Below, in pieces: positions 16,420 through 23,939 of a DNA stretch of 64,000 nucleotides. The notes under the pieces were generated by a model. The model did not search any database, was not told where the DNA came from, and was given only the letters and a program-made list of their open reading frames with translations. Each line of letters begins with the position of its first letter. Position 1 is the stretch's first letter. This DNA is from a virus: positions 1-64,000 of the IMG/VR virus record IMGVR_UViG_3300028829_005735. The stretch is one strand, 5' to 3'. The translations under genes were made by a program, and so were the position numbers.

Positions 16420-18119
16420 TGGCAAAGAACACAGACAAAGGTGTGTGTACTGAGAAGTTTTTAATCTCAGTACCACTACCACAACAGACTGACACGTACA
16501 CTGTTATTTCTCACGAAGATATAATCCAAAAGGTTGAGAATGAATTAAACAATGCGAGTCTGGAGATAGAAGATATTCATTACAGCTATTCATATGCTGG
16601 TGAAGTAGCACTTGCAAAAGTGTATATCAAATCAACAGTAGATGCAGATATGGGAATGCTATTCACATGGCAGAACTCATATAACAAGAAGGTTAAATTC
16701 TCTTGTGCTATTGGTGGTTACATCCATGACAACAAGGCTTCCTTAATTGGAACTGAAGGTTTGTCTTGGATACGTAAGCATACTGGAGATGCTGACAAAG
16801 AAGCATACGAAGTTATCGAAGGGTTAATTGATAATGCTCATCAACACTTTACTAAAGTGATTGCTGAGAAAGAACGTATGAAAGCAATGCAGATTGATGA
16901 GGAGGGTTATGGTCGTGTTATGGGGGCATTGTACTTTGAACATGAGTTAGTTACTCCTACGCAAGCTATGGCTGTAAAGAAAGAACGTACTAAGCCTGTA
17001 CATACCTATACCGATAGAGATACTTTATGGGGATTGTACAAATTGTTAATGTACGGTCTTGAGAATATCGACATCACCCGATGGCAAGGTAACCAGCAAA
17101 AGCTACACCATATGATTATGGCAGAGTATGCTATCTCTCAAGAGGAGATACAAGAAAAGTTAGCTGAAGCATTAGTTTCACCACTCAAGGAGGATATAAA
17201 GTTACCGTTGTCTACCTTACCTGAATCAGAAGAAAAGGGTGAGTACTCATGGAATACAGATGGTAATGAAGAGGAAGTTCAGGAGGTCGATGAGGATAAT
17301 CTTGTTGAAGATCCTATTAAATTGGCTGAAGAAGTTATCAACGGTGGTAAACCTAATGGTACAATTACCGAGGAAGTTACAGATGTGACTGCAGAAATGA
17401 TAGAGGAGGCAAAGCCTAACCTTGATAAAACATTAGAGGTAGACTTCCTATCTGAAGTTCAGGAGGAGGTTGAAGAAACTCTTGAACCTGCAGGATTATT
17501 CGAAGCTTCAGATGACTCATTAGATGGATTATTTCCAGAGGACAATGAAGCTGAAGAAATTAGCACGGAGGTTGAAGATAATTTAGCAGAGGAGGAAGTA
17601 GTAGTTGATGTTGAGGCTAGTGTTAATGAGGAACCACAGATGGAGGTGGTAGATCCAAAATCTCCAGAAGAATTAGCAGAGATTGCTAATGCAGCTTTCG
17701 AAGGGGATGCTATTGTTCATACGAAAACTCTTACTAAGGAGGAGTGTATCGAAGAGTATGGTGACATACTTGATGGTAAACAAAAGGAAGCATTGCTAGA
17801 TGCTGGTTCTAAAGTAAACGAACCGGTTCAAATCATTGCTCCAAAGATTAATCTTCCAGAGAAAGAAAAAGAAGTAACAAGGTCACAAAATCCTGTTACT
17901 CCTGAAGATGCACATAAGCCTGAAGAAGAAAGCTTCTTAGATATCCAAGAGCATAATGGTCTTACAGTTCCTGAAGGAATGGTAGAACATGCAGCTATGG
18001 CCGAGAAACGAATGATTATTCTTTACGGAGCTGTACGTCCATACGACATGAGTGTTACGGATAAACAATTGAATGTAACTATTGAAGATACATTCGAGAG
18101 TTTCCACGTACCATTATAG
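16419..18119 (+). CDS. DUF932-like protein with acidic C-terminal half, 566 aa
   Basis: Residues 60-150 contain LFTWQNSYNKKVKFSCAIGG and later WIRKHTG, the pattern of phage DUF932-like proteins (xGWQNSYDKS...AIG...CSNG...KHTG). About residues 265-480 are strongly acidic, rich in Glu/Asp/Val, and probably disordered. A basic/hydrophobic domain of about 90 residues closes the protein. It is translationally coupled to the DNA polymerase (TAATG), so a replication link is plausible. DUF932 proteins have no settled function. Ends with TAG; a structured non-coding stretch follows. Confidence 0.65.
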   Translation: MAKNTDKGVCTEKFLISVPLPQQTDTYTVISHEDIIQKVENELNNASLEIEDIHYSYSYAGEVALAKVYIKSTVDADMGMLFTWQNSYNKKVKFSCAIGGYIHDNKASLIGTEGLSWIRKHTGDADKEAYEVIEGLIDNAHQHFTKVIAEKERMKAMQIDEEGYGRVMGALYFEHELVTPTQAMAVKKERTKPVHTYTDRDTLWGLYKLLMYGLENIDITRWQGNQQKLHHMIMAEYAISQEEIQEKLAEALVSPLKEDIKLPLSTLPESEEKGEYSWNTDGNEEEVQEVDEDNLVEDPIKLAEEVINGGKPNGTITEEVTDVTAEMIEEAKPNLDKTLEVDFLSEVQEEVEETLEPAGLFEASDDSLDGLFPEDNEAEEISTEVEDNLAEEEVVVDVEASVNEEPQMEVVDPKSPEELAEIANAAFEGDAIVHTKTLTKEECIEEYGDILDGKQKEALLDAGSKVNEPVQIIAPKINLPEKEKEVTRSQNPVTPEDAHKPEEESFLDIQEHNGLTVPEGMVEHAAMAEKRMIILYGAVRPYDMSVTDKQLNVTIEDTFESFHVPL

Positions 18120-18125
18120 AATTAT

Positions 18126-18295
18126 AAGAGGTGCGGAAGACAAAAGACATCCTCAATTCCGAGAGGATGTGTTAAGCAATTTACCCACGCAACATCAATA
18201 GTCCTCTATTTTGTATGCTATGATGCGGTTCGGATTGCCATGCGTAAAACCATCTTCTGCTTAAGTTCATGTGGTGAATGGGTAAAAAAGAGGTG
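18126..18295 (+). ncRNA. Candidate structured RNA element in a 220-base gene-free gap
   Basis: No ORF covers 18120-18339. The stretch begins and ends with the same octamer AAGAGGTG (18126-18133 and 18288-18295). Inside are a perfect 8-bp hairpin ACATCCTC/GAGGATGT (18147-18154 with 18163-18170) and a long-range pair TTTACCCA/TGGGTAAA (18180-18187 with 18279-18286). The long-range pair encloses CGCA/TGCG (18188-18191 with 18241-18244) and the small hairpin AATAG-TCCT-CTATT (18197-18210). A terminator comes next. This looks like a folded RNA or a small inserted element. It does not fold as a tRNA. Confidence 0.5.
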
Positions 18296-18301
18296 TAACT
18301 T

Positions 18302-18332
18302 AGCCCCCCGACCAGATAGGGGGGCTTTAATT
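18302..18332 (+). terminator. Rho-independent terminator
   Basis: A perfect 8-bp stem, AGCCCCCC (18302-18309) with GGGGGGCT (18319-18326), has a 9-base loop and is followed by TTAATTT. It ends the transcript carrying the DNA polymerase, the DUF932-like gene and the structured element. The weak T-run could allow read-through into the small-gene cluster. Confidence 0.82.
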
Positions 18333-18339
18333 TAATGCT

Positions 18340-18564
18340 ATGATAAGAAAACAAATTACTGTACCAAGATGGCAGGAAGTGGATGCTATATACGCAAGAA
18401 TGGTGTGTGAAGTTGAGGACCAATTTGGTTCAGAAGCTTGGAGAGAAATCAGAGCTGGAGATTATTGGGAGAAACGAGATGCTCTTCCCAACAATATGGA
18501 GAAACAAAAATTCACCATCGAGCGTATTGCCATCTGGAAAAGAGAACAAAAGAATGCAATATAA
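18340..18564 (+). CDS. Hypothetical protein, 74 aa
   Basis: A small, charged, tryptophan-containing protein (VPRWQEVDAIYARM, FGSEAWREI) with no recognised domain. It opens the small-gene cluster directly after the terminator. It overlaps the next gene by 11 bases. Confidence 0.6.
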   Translation: MIRKQITVPRWQEVDAIYARMVCEVEDQFGSEAWREIRAGDYWEKRDALPNNMEKQKFTIERIAIWKREQKNAI

Positions 18565-18832
18565 CTTCAAAATAAAATGGCTGTTTCCTGTATCGGATCA
18601 GTTATTCAAAAATAAAAAAGCTTATACTAAAGAATTGTATTCCGTAGTAAGAGCATTGGGAGCAAGTAGTCTTGATTGTATTAAGCTACTAGACTCAGAT
18701 GGAAAACTTATTGACAAGCATGTAAACAAGATAATCATGCCTTTTGATAAGTCCAATGAAAAAACCATTCGATATCTAAAGAAAAAGCTAAAGAATCCGA
18801 ATGTGTATTATGTAGAATTAATCCGTAAGTAA
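18554..18832 (+). CDS. Hypothetical protein, 92 aa
   Basis: Basic protein starting MQYNFKIKWLFPVSDQL. An upstream in-frame ATG at 18383 would overlap the whole previous gene and give an unlikely sequence, so the start at 18554 is preferred. No motif is recognised. It ends in TAATG with the next gene. Confidence 0.65.
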   Translation: MQYNFKIKWLFPVSDQLFKNKKAYTKELYSVVRALGASSLDCIKLLDSDGKLIDKHVNKIIMPFDKSNEKTIRYLKKKLKNPNVYYVELIRK

Positions 18833-19032
18833 TGGAGGAATATAAAATAATTAGTGCCAACTCACCTAGTGACTTGAACACAAAAATCAAAAAACATATT
18901 GAAGAAGGATGGAAACCTGTAGGTTCTCATACAGCTGTACAGCTACATGCTCAACTCCGATATTCAGGTAGACAACACATGGATACCCATCATAAAGCTG
19001 AGTATGCACAAACAATGAGGAAGGATGGCTAA
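18832..19032 (+). CDS. DUF1737-like small protein, 66 aa
   Basis: Residues 1-35 (MEEYKIISANS...LNTKIKKHIEEGWKPVG) match the short DUF1737 fold: tyrosine, a helix and GWxPxG. The remainder is a His/Gln-rich tail. The role is unknown. It overlaps the next gene by 8 bases. Confidence 0.7.
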   Translation: MEEYKIISANSPSDLNTKIKKHIEEGWKPVGSHTAVQLHAQLRYSGRQHMDTHHKAEYAQTMRKDG

Positions 19033-19225
19033 AATAAAATACGATGTAATATCCCCAGATGGATTCTCTATCAGCAGGGATGAAATATGGGACAGTCCTG
19101 AAGAAGCTCACCTAGCTCTTACCATATGGATGGAGCGATATGAAAAACAAGGTTACTATAGCTCAAATCAAGGAAGGATTCCTATTAATGAATTGGAATC
19201 AAGATGTACAATCAAAACTATTTAA
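19025..19225 (+). CDS. Conserved small protein (DVISPDGFSI family), 66 aa
   Basis: It matches a short family common in Bacteroidota and their phages: KYDVISPDGFSISR, then SPEEAHLALTIWMERYEKQGYYSS and GRIPINEL. The function is unknown. A longer ligase frame starts inside it at 19140, but the ligase start at 19227 is cleaner, so both genes fit end to end. Confidence 0.72.
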   Translation: MAKIKYDVISPDGFSISRDEIWDSPEEAHLALTIWMERYEKQGYYSSNQGRIPINELESRCTIKTI

Positions 19226-19226
19226 A

Positions 19227-20066
19227 ATGAATCAAGCAGAAAGTATTGAACTATTCTTTCAAGAAGGAAGTTCTGATAAAGTCTATCAGGCAGAGTTAAA
19301 ACAAGAAGGTGACGGATGGGTTGTCAACTTTGCATACGGCAGGAGAGGAAACACTCTCACTACAGGATGTAAGACATGTGATCCACTTCCCTATGAGAAG
19401 GCTAAGAAATCCTACGATTCTTTAGTGAAATCAAAAACAGCCAAGGGTTATAAACCTAATGGTGTATCTGGTACAATTAATACTGTAGCTGATGATAAAG
19501 AAGACTTAGGTATTCGACCTCAGTTACTCAATGAGCTTACTGAAAAAGAAGCAGTAGCTTATATCAATGATTCTGAATACTGCATGCAAGAAAAGTATGA
19601 CGGTAAACGTAGAGGAATTGAGGTAACTCCAAATGCAGGAAACCCTGTCATAAGAGGTGCTAATAAAAAAGGATTTGAAGTTGCGTTAACCAATGAAGTG
19701 ATTGGTGCGTGTGCTAAAATTCCATTCCCTCAAATCCTTGACGGTGAAGACATGGGAGATAGGATTATGATATTCGATGACATCCGTGCAGGAGAACTTC
19801 CGTACATGGATAGATATATCATTATCAAAGCACACCTAAAAGATAATCCAATCTTACAAGTTGTTGAAACGGCTTGGACTACTGAGGAGAAACGTGAGAT
19901 GTACAATCGTCTTAAAAGTGAGAGAGCTGAAGGAGTTGTGTTCAAGAATATGAATGCAACATATACACCAGGAAGGCCTGCCTCGGGAGGTGACCAATTC
20001 AAATGTAAGTTCTATGATGAAGCTTCATGTATGGTAGCCTCAGTTAGTGATGTAAAAATATCCTAA
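19227..20066 (+). CDS. WGR-domain ATP-dependent DNA ligase, OB domain interrupted, 279 aa
   Basis: N-terminal WGR domain (about 5-75: IELFFQEGSSDKVYQAEL, FAYGRRGNTLTTG) fused to an adenylation domain with motif I EKYDGKRRG (nucleotidyl lysine in KYDG), ILDGEDMG, EGVVFKN (motif IV) and FKCKF (motif V). The frame then stops at 20064-20066 after ASVSDVKIS. The rest of the OB domain continues downstream in the +1 frame to 20223. Compared with phage WGR-ligases I know, about 25-30 residues (the KRSV...VGNVTIP region) are missing at the break. Either the gene is damaged, the protein works without a full OB domain, or the assembly has an error. Confidence 0.87.
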   Translation: MNQAESIELFFQEGSSDKVYQAELKQEGDGWVVNFAYGRRGNTLTTGCKTCDPLPYEKAKKSYDSLVKSKTAKGYKPNGVSGTINTVADDKEDLGIRPQLLNELTEKEAVAYINDSEYCMQEKYDGKRRGIEVTPNAGNPVIRGANKKGFEVALTNEVIGACAKIPFPQILDGEDMGDRIMIFDDIRAGELPYMDRYIIIKAHLKDNPILQVVETAWTTEEKREMYNRLKSERAEGVVFKNMNATYTPGRPASGGDQFKCKFYDEASCMVASVSDVKIS

Positions 20067-20223
20067 CTCACCTAAAGTTGAAGTAGGTGACATAGTGGAG
20101 ATAAAGTATCTTTACTACAATGAAGGAGGTTCATTGTATCAACCGGTACTGAAAGAAGTACGGGATGATGTCGATGCCGATGAATGTACATTGGCTAAAC
20201 TCAAGAGAAAGAAAGATGAATAA
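20056..20223 (+). pseudogene. Out-of-frame remnant of the ligase OB domain
   Basis: In the frame +1 to the ligase, 20056-20223 encodes KYPNSPKVEVGDIVEIKYLY, then YNEGGSLYQPVLKEVRDDVD and a Lys-rich end. This is the C-terminal part of WGR-ligases (PPN-x-VGDVVEVRYLYA-GGSLYQPVYLGVRDDI). There is no start codon, and in-frame TAA at 20053 blocks it from upstream. Its stop at 20221-20223 overlaps the next gene start (20216) in the usual operon way, showing that the intact gene once ended here. Slippage at TCC-TAA-C (20061-20067) would rejoin the frames but not restore the missing residues. Confidence 0.85.
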
Positions 20224-20521
20224 CAGAGAAACAATGTTAACCAATATAATCCATGCACTAAATGAAAACGTGCATGGGTTATTAACGGGAAAAACTCACA
20301 GCATCATACATGATGAACGTGCCAACAGTGACCTACGGTTTGCTGCATATAAAGAATTAGGAGTTCTGACGGACAACGATGACGAGATGGAACGCATGCA
20401 TAGATTTTGGAATTCTCTTTTAGAGCAAGAAGGATTTGAATATGCAGAAAAGAAACACGAGCAGTTACTATCGGACTATCCTTCAGTAACTAGATTACTA
20501 ACCATAAATGTTTACTCATGA
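20216..20521 (+). CDS. Hypothetical protein, 101 aa
   Basis: Starts MNNRETMLTNIIHALNENVH; a farther upstream ATG at 20165 lies inside the ligase remnant and is not favoured. The protein is helical and acidic, with no recognised motif. It ends in ATGA with the next gene. Confidence 0.65.
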   Translation: MNNRETMLTNIIHALNENVHGLLTGKTHSIIHDERANSDLRFAAYKELGVLTDNDDEMERMHRFWNSLLEQEGFEYAEKKHEQLLSDYPSVTRLLTINVYS

Positions 20522-20715
20522 AAGAAGGAACTGAATTGAAGGAAGGGCAACAAGCAATAGCTATAATAGATTTATCTACAAGCACATTGCACATACTCAA
20601 TGTACCTGACGAATGGGACGCAGAGAAAACAGAAGACTGGCTAGGTGAACAAGGCTACCATTTATCTAATTGTTCATGGGGAGCATTTGACGGGGTAATA
20701 AATGATGGACGATAA
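20518..20715 (+). CDS. Hypothetical protein, 65 aa
   Basis: A small acidic protein with QQAIAIIDLSTSTLHILNVP and EDWLGEQGYHLSNCSWGAF, an arrangement I have seen in short phage proteins of unknown role. It overlaps the next gene by one base (TAATG). Confidence 0.62.
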   Translation: MKEGTELKEGQQAIAIIDLSTSTLHILNVPDEWDAEKTEDWLGEQGYHLSNCSWGAFDGVINDGR

Positions 20716-20888
20716 TGGCTAAGAAACTTTATACGGCTGAACAGTTGAAGAAAAAATTCAAGGGACAGTTTATTCATACTAACCCTGTATATGATTACGA
20801 CAAAAAGGAATGGTTCTATGAAGTCCGTAGAACATCCAAGATTATTAGAGAGAATTGTAACCCTCCTGAAGAGGAGATAATAAATTAA
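20715..20888 (+). CDS. Hypothetical small protein, 57 aa
   Basis: Reads MAKKLYTAEQLKKKFKGQFI, then HTNPVYDYDKKEWFYEVR and an acidic end. It is basic at the N-terminus and has no recognised domain. The start overlaps the previous stop (TAATG), which supports it as a real gene despite its size. Confidence 0.6.
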   Translation: MAKKLYTAEQLKKKFKGQFIHTNPVYDYDKKEWFYEVRRTSKIIRENCNPPEEEIIN

Positions 20889-20890
20889 AT

Positions 20891-21031
20891 ATGGCAGTAC
20901 CTTTAAGATGCCCTAATTGCGAAGACAACTTGGGCAAAGACGTAGAGAACCCAAACCCTGCATATTGTGGGAATTGTGGTGAAGATAATATAAATAACCC
21001 TCGTGGATATGACGAGGAAGAAGAAGATTAA
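20891..21031 (+). CDS. Zinc-ribbon microprotein, 46 aa
   Basis: MAVPLRCPNCEDNLG, then AYCGNCGEDN and an acidic tail. Two CxxC knuckles 19 residues apart fit a small zinc ribbon, perhaps binding nucleic acid or a protein partner. It lies two bases after the previous stop and two bases before the next gene. Confidence 0.62.
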   Translation: MAVPLRCPNCEDNLGKDVENPNPAYCGNCGEDNINNPRGYDEEEED

Positions 21032-21033
21032 CT

Positions 21034-21279
21034 ATGGGACCAACCTCAAGATTTAATACTGAAAAAAAAATTAGAGACTCGCATGAAGCTTCTGAAAGAA
21101 GAAAAAAACTCTCCGAAGAAATAGAGATGCTTGTAAGTATTGCCTTTAATAATGAAGGTGCTTATGCATGGATACAAAGAGCTTTGAAGAAACATGGTAA
21201 AGAAATAGACGCTGATGATATAGCACGAGCTATAGAACCAGCAGCGACAAAAGCCGTGTTAGAACTAATAGAAGATTGA
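21034..21279 (+). CDS. Hypothetical protein, 81 aa
   Basis: A highly charged helical protein (KKIRDSHEASERRKKLSEEI) followed by an alanine-rich end (DIARAIEPAATKAVLELIED). It looks like a coiled coil plus a short helical domain. No function is recognised. Its TGA is directly followed by the next ATG. Confidence 0.65.
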   Translation: MGPTSRFNTEKKIRDSHEASERRKKLSEEIEMLVSIAFNNEGAYAWIQRALKKHGKEIDADDIARAIEPAATKAVLELIED

Positions 21280-21501
21280 ATGAAATCAGCATCTGAACTT
21301 TACGAAGAGTGGGCAAAAACATTTCCTATATGGTGGGATTACTATTGTAGCAACCTGCAATTCAAATACCCACACACAAGAGTAACTCCTCATAGCCCTC
21401 ACAGTTTTGAAGATTTCAAAACCAAGAGGCATATACAGACGGGAATGTTATTAATTGACGATTGGGTCTGGAGATGGCCCGAAAGATTTGAAAACTTATG
21501 A
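21280..21501 (+). CDS. Hypothetical Trp-rich small protein, 73 aa
   Basis: Contains six tryptophans (EEWAKTFPIWWDYY, DDWVWRWPERF) and a His/Pro segment. There is no signal peptide or membrane segment. It overlaps the PP-loop gene by ATGA, so the two products may work together, but nothing else supports a function. Confidence 0.62.
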   Translation: MKSASELYEEWAKTFPIWWDYYCSNLQFKYPHTRVTPHSPHSFEDFKTKRHIQTGMLLIDDWVWRWPERFENL

Positions 21502-22361
21502 CAACAGTAAATAGCTTATCAGGAGGCAAGACCTCATCCTACTTAGCAGTACATTACCCGGCAGACATTGAAATGTTTGCTGTGGTATGTATTGATGACC
21601 ACAATGCTAACGGAGGATATTGGAGAAAAAATAAGAAACTCTTACAAAGGGTTCAAGATAAATTGGAGAAGACATCTCCTCACTGGCCAGAATTTTTGGC
21701 AACGGCAGAGGATCCACAAACATTGATTACAATGCTTGAGCTTGAACAGATGACAGGTCGTGAAATTACTTGGGTACGTGGTGTAGGTTTTGAAAGTCTC
21801 ATCCAAGAAGTTAAACGTTGTCTACCTAACATCTCTATGAGATGGTGTACAGAGTTTATGAAAATCATTCCTATGTTCGAACATATTTATATGTACCACG
21901 AGCTTCCTATAGACATGAGAATAGGATTTAGGTATGATGAAGCTGAACGTGCAGAAGATTTAGCAACTACAATCAGTTTCCCTATTAGTTGTAACAACTA
22001 TGGTACAGGGCAACAGAAGTGGGTACATGACTTTGAGTACAGAACTCTATCCTATCCTCTCATAAAAGATAAGATAATGCGTCCTATGGTAAATAAATTT
22101 TGGGATAAACATCCAGAGGTATCATTCCCTGAAGATACAGGTTGTCAAATCTGTTTTTGGAAACATCCTCAACAAATTAAATTAAACTATGAACGTCCGG
22201 AATCTAAATCTATTATTGAATGGGCAAACATCATGGAAGTTATGATGGGTAATCGATTCAAGAAAGAGATATCTATGGCAGCTGCTAGAGATATAGGAGT
22301 TCAAATGGATTTCTTTGGTGGAACAGGACCAGGTTGTAAAGCAGGAATATGTGGTATATAA
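21498..22361 (+). CDS. PP-loop (PAPS reductase-like) protein, 287 aa
   Basis: An adenine-nucleotide alpha-hydrolase with the PP-loop SGGKTSS (8-14), as in PAPS reductases and tRNA or DNA thiolation enzymes. Other conserved elements are ISMRWCTEFMKI (about 114-125), RIGFRYDEAERA and a C-terminal GCQICFWKHPQQ with CxxC. The last residues GPGCKAGICGI add two more cysteines. Phages often carry such proteins without known substrates; sulfur transfer or nucleotide modification is possible. It precedes a small membrane protein and a radical SAM gene. Confidence 0.82.
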   Translation: MTTVNSLSGGKTSSYLAVHYPADIEMFAVVCIDDHNANGGYWRKNKKLLQRVQDKLEKTSPHWPEFLATAEDPQTLITMLELEQMTGREITWVRGVGFESLIQEVKRCLPNISMRWCTEFMKIIPMFEHIYMYHELPIDMRIGFRYDEAERAEDLATTISFPISCNNYGTGQQKWVHDFEYRTLSYPLIKDKIMRPMVNKFWDKHPEVSFPEDTGCQICFWKHPQQIKLNYERPESKSIIEWANIMEVMMGNRFKKEISMAAARDIGVQMDFFGGTGPGCKAGICGI

Positions 22362-22513
22362 TAGGATGGCTACTCTTATGGGGATTTTGTCACCTGATCT
22401 ACAAAGGTCAGAAGGCAAACCTCAAAAGAGAAAGCGAGGCTAATGAAAAAATAGCTTATGATAAAATGCGTAACACGAAAAAGTTTCAAAATAAGAGAAT
22501 CCGGAAGGAGTAG
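22349..22513 (+). CDS. Small single-pass membrane protein, 54 aa
   Basis: Starts MWYIIGWLLLWGFCHLIYKG, a hydrophobic helix of about 17 residues, followed by a strongly basic and charged cytoplasmic tail. It overlaps the end of the PP-loop gene by 13 bases and the start of the radical SAM gene by 56 bases, each in a different frame. Size and topology resemble phage membrane microproteins, for example spanin- or exclusion-type proteins, but no specific role can be claimed. Confidence 0.6.
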   Translation: MWYIIGWLLLWGFCHLIYKGQKANLKRESEANEKIAYDKMRNTKKFQNKRIRKE

Positions 22514-23318
22514 TGATTACATTGCTCCTTCTTTTGGGTATGGCTGTTTATTTAACTGCAGCTATTGCTATATGAAAAGGCATAAACCTACAGGTTTAGA
22601 TTATGCTACAAATATTGAGCAAATACTTACAGAGATAAATTCTCATGTAGCTTTTGCAGATGTAAGCAAGCCTAATCAAACTCACAAAGAATTCATAACA
22701 TACGACATCAGTTGTAATGAAGACTTTGCTTTGCATAGCAAGTATTATAATTGGGAAAAGATATTCGACTTCTTTAAACACCATGATAAAGCAATGGCTA
22801 CACTTGCAACAAAGCATGTTCCAAAAAACTTTCTAAACTATAACGCTAATAAAAAAGTTCGTATAAGATTTAGCTTAATGCCCGAAAGATTAAGACAATT
22901 AGTGGAACCAAACACTTCATCTATTTTAAATCGTATTCAAGCAATTAATGACTTTATAGGATCAGGTTATGATGTTCATATAAACTTTTCCCCTGTAATT
23001 GTATACGAAGGTTGGCTGGATGATTATCAAGAACTGTTTGCATTAATCAATAGTATAGTAAAAGCCGAGTATAAAACACAAGTATTAGCTGAAGTCATAT
23101 TTCTCACTCACAACAGAAAAAAGCATGAATATAATTTAGCTAATAATATACCAGGAGAAAGTTTACTTTGGAATTTAAAAATTCAAGAAGATAAAGTATC
23201 TTCATATGGAGGTTCTAACCTCAGATACAAGCATCCTATTAAAAAAGGTTACATAGAAAAATGGACTAAACTCCATGACTCTATTATCCCTTGGAATAGC
23301 ATAAGATATATATTTTAA
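22458..23318 (+). CDS. Radical SAM protein, spore photoproduct lyase-like, 286 aa
   Basis: The iron-sulfur motif is GCLFNCSYCYMKRH with C30, C34 and C37 (CxxxCxxC) preceded by YIAPSFGYG. The continuation (YATNIEQILTEI, YDISCNEDFALHSKY, ATLATKHV, VRIRFSLMPERL) follows the SplB-like family that repairs thymine spore photoproduct by S-adenosylmethionine radical chemistry. A DNA repair or base-modifying role is likely. The ATG at 22458 lies inside the end of the membrane microprotein frame; no later ATG precedes the conserved part. Confidence 0.8.
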   Translation: MIKCVTRKSFKIRESGRSSDYIAPSFGYGCLFNCSYCYMKRHKPTGLDYATNIEQILTEINSHVAFADVSKPNQTHKEFITYDISCNEDFALHSKYYNWEKIFDFFKHHDKAMATLATKHVPKNFLNYNANKKVRIRFSLMPERLRQLVEPNTSSILNRIQAINDFIGSGYDVHINFSPVIVYEGWLDDYQELFALINSIVKAEYKTQVLAEVIFLTHNRKKHEYNLANNIPGESLLWNLKIQEDKVSSYGGSNLRYKHPIKKGYIEKWTKLHDSIIPWNSIRYIF

Positions 23319-23328
23319 AGTTAAACTC

Positions 23329-23505
23329 ATGACACAAGAAGAAAGAAAAGAAATTGAAGAAACAATAGCCTCGTTAGAATCAAAGCTAACGGGGGACATG
23401 TTTCAGGACATGAACCTTAAAGATGAGATTCATAACCTGCAGATGAAATTAGACGGAACTAAACCAACAGATAGTCACATTGACTGTATTGGGTGCGGTT
23501 CATAA
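23329..23505 (+). CDS. Hypothetical small protein ending CIGCGS, 58 aa
   Basis: A helical Glu/Lys-rich N-terminus (MTQEERKEIEETIASLESKL) and a C-terminal HIDCIGCGS with one CxxC. Short phage and Bacteroidota proteins with the same CxGCGS end exist; none has a known function to me. Ten bases separate it from the preceding stop. Confidence 0.58.
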   Translation: MTQEERKEIEETIASLESKLTGDMFQDMNLKDEIHNLQMKLDGTKPTDSHIDCIGCGS

Positions 23506-23514
23506 ATCATACTT

Positions 23515-23670
23515 ATGGAAAAAATTGTACAAAGGATTTACGTTAAGATAAATCCAAAGACTCAGAAAGTAATGATTTCATGTACACTAGACGAAGGATA
23601 CCATGCTCTTTATGTAGCAAACTATCCTGCAGACCAAGAACAATTGAAAAAAGATTACGAAGGTAAATGA
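23515..23670 (+). CDS. Hypothetical small protein, 51 aa
   Basis: Starts MEKIVQRIYVKINPKTQK and looks like a short beta-rich domain followed by a helix. It is coupled to the next gene by ATGA. No family is recognised. Confidence 0.5.
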   Translation: MEKIVQRIYVKINPKTQKVMISCTLDEGYHALYVANYPADQEQLKKDYEGK

Positions 23671-23891
23671 GTCGAATACTTATAGAATACTTACCAGCCA
23701 TATCCGAGAGAGGTATGGAAGTAATACAAGAAAATATAACTCCTGCTTTTACAAGTTCCGATGGAGATGCTAATCAATACGATTTGCAATATGTACTATC
23801 GGATGCAGGAAGTGATCTCCCTCATAACGATAGGGAGTATCTAGCAGGAATAGCCAATGAGGAAGTTCCTGTTCAATACATAGAATTCTAG
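23667..23891 (+). CDS. Hypothetical acidic protein, 74 aa
   Basis: An acidic protein (DGDANQYDLQYVLSDAGSDL) with no cysteines or membrane segment. The start uses the ATGA overlap. Function unknown. Confidence 0.58.
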   Translation: MSRILIEYLPAISERGMEVIQENITPAFTSSDGDANQYDLQYVLSDAGSDLPHNDREYLAGIANEEVPVQYIEF

Positions 23892-23894
23892 CCT

Positions 23895-23939
23895 ATGGAT
23901 AAAGAAAAAAGAATAGAAATTCAAAATAAAAAGGAATGA
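23895..23939 (+). CDS. Possible 14-residue leader peptide
   Basis: A 15-codon frame, MDKEKRIEIQNKKE, fills the short gap and ends in ATGA at the start of the 81 aa gene. It may only serve to carry ribosomes to that start. Its size makes chance likely. Confidence 0.3.
   Translation: MDKEKRIEIQNKKE

Noticed and set aside
18226-18245. tRNA-like GGTTCGGATT in the non-coding gap
   Set aside because: The T-loop resembles a tRNA, but the required flanking stem does not pair (TGCGG with TGCCA), and no anticodon arm or acceptor stem is present.
18383-18553. Longer N-terminus for the 92 aa protein
   Set aside because: It would fully overlap the 74 aa gene in another frame and gives a biased sequence; operon overlap favours 18554.
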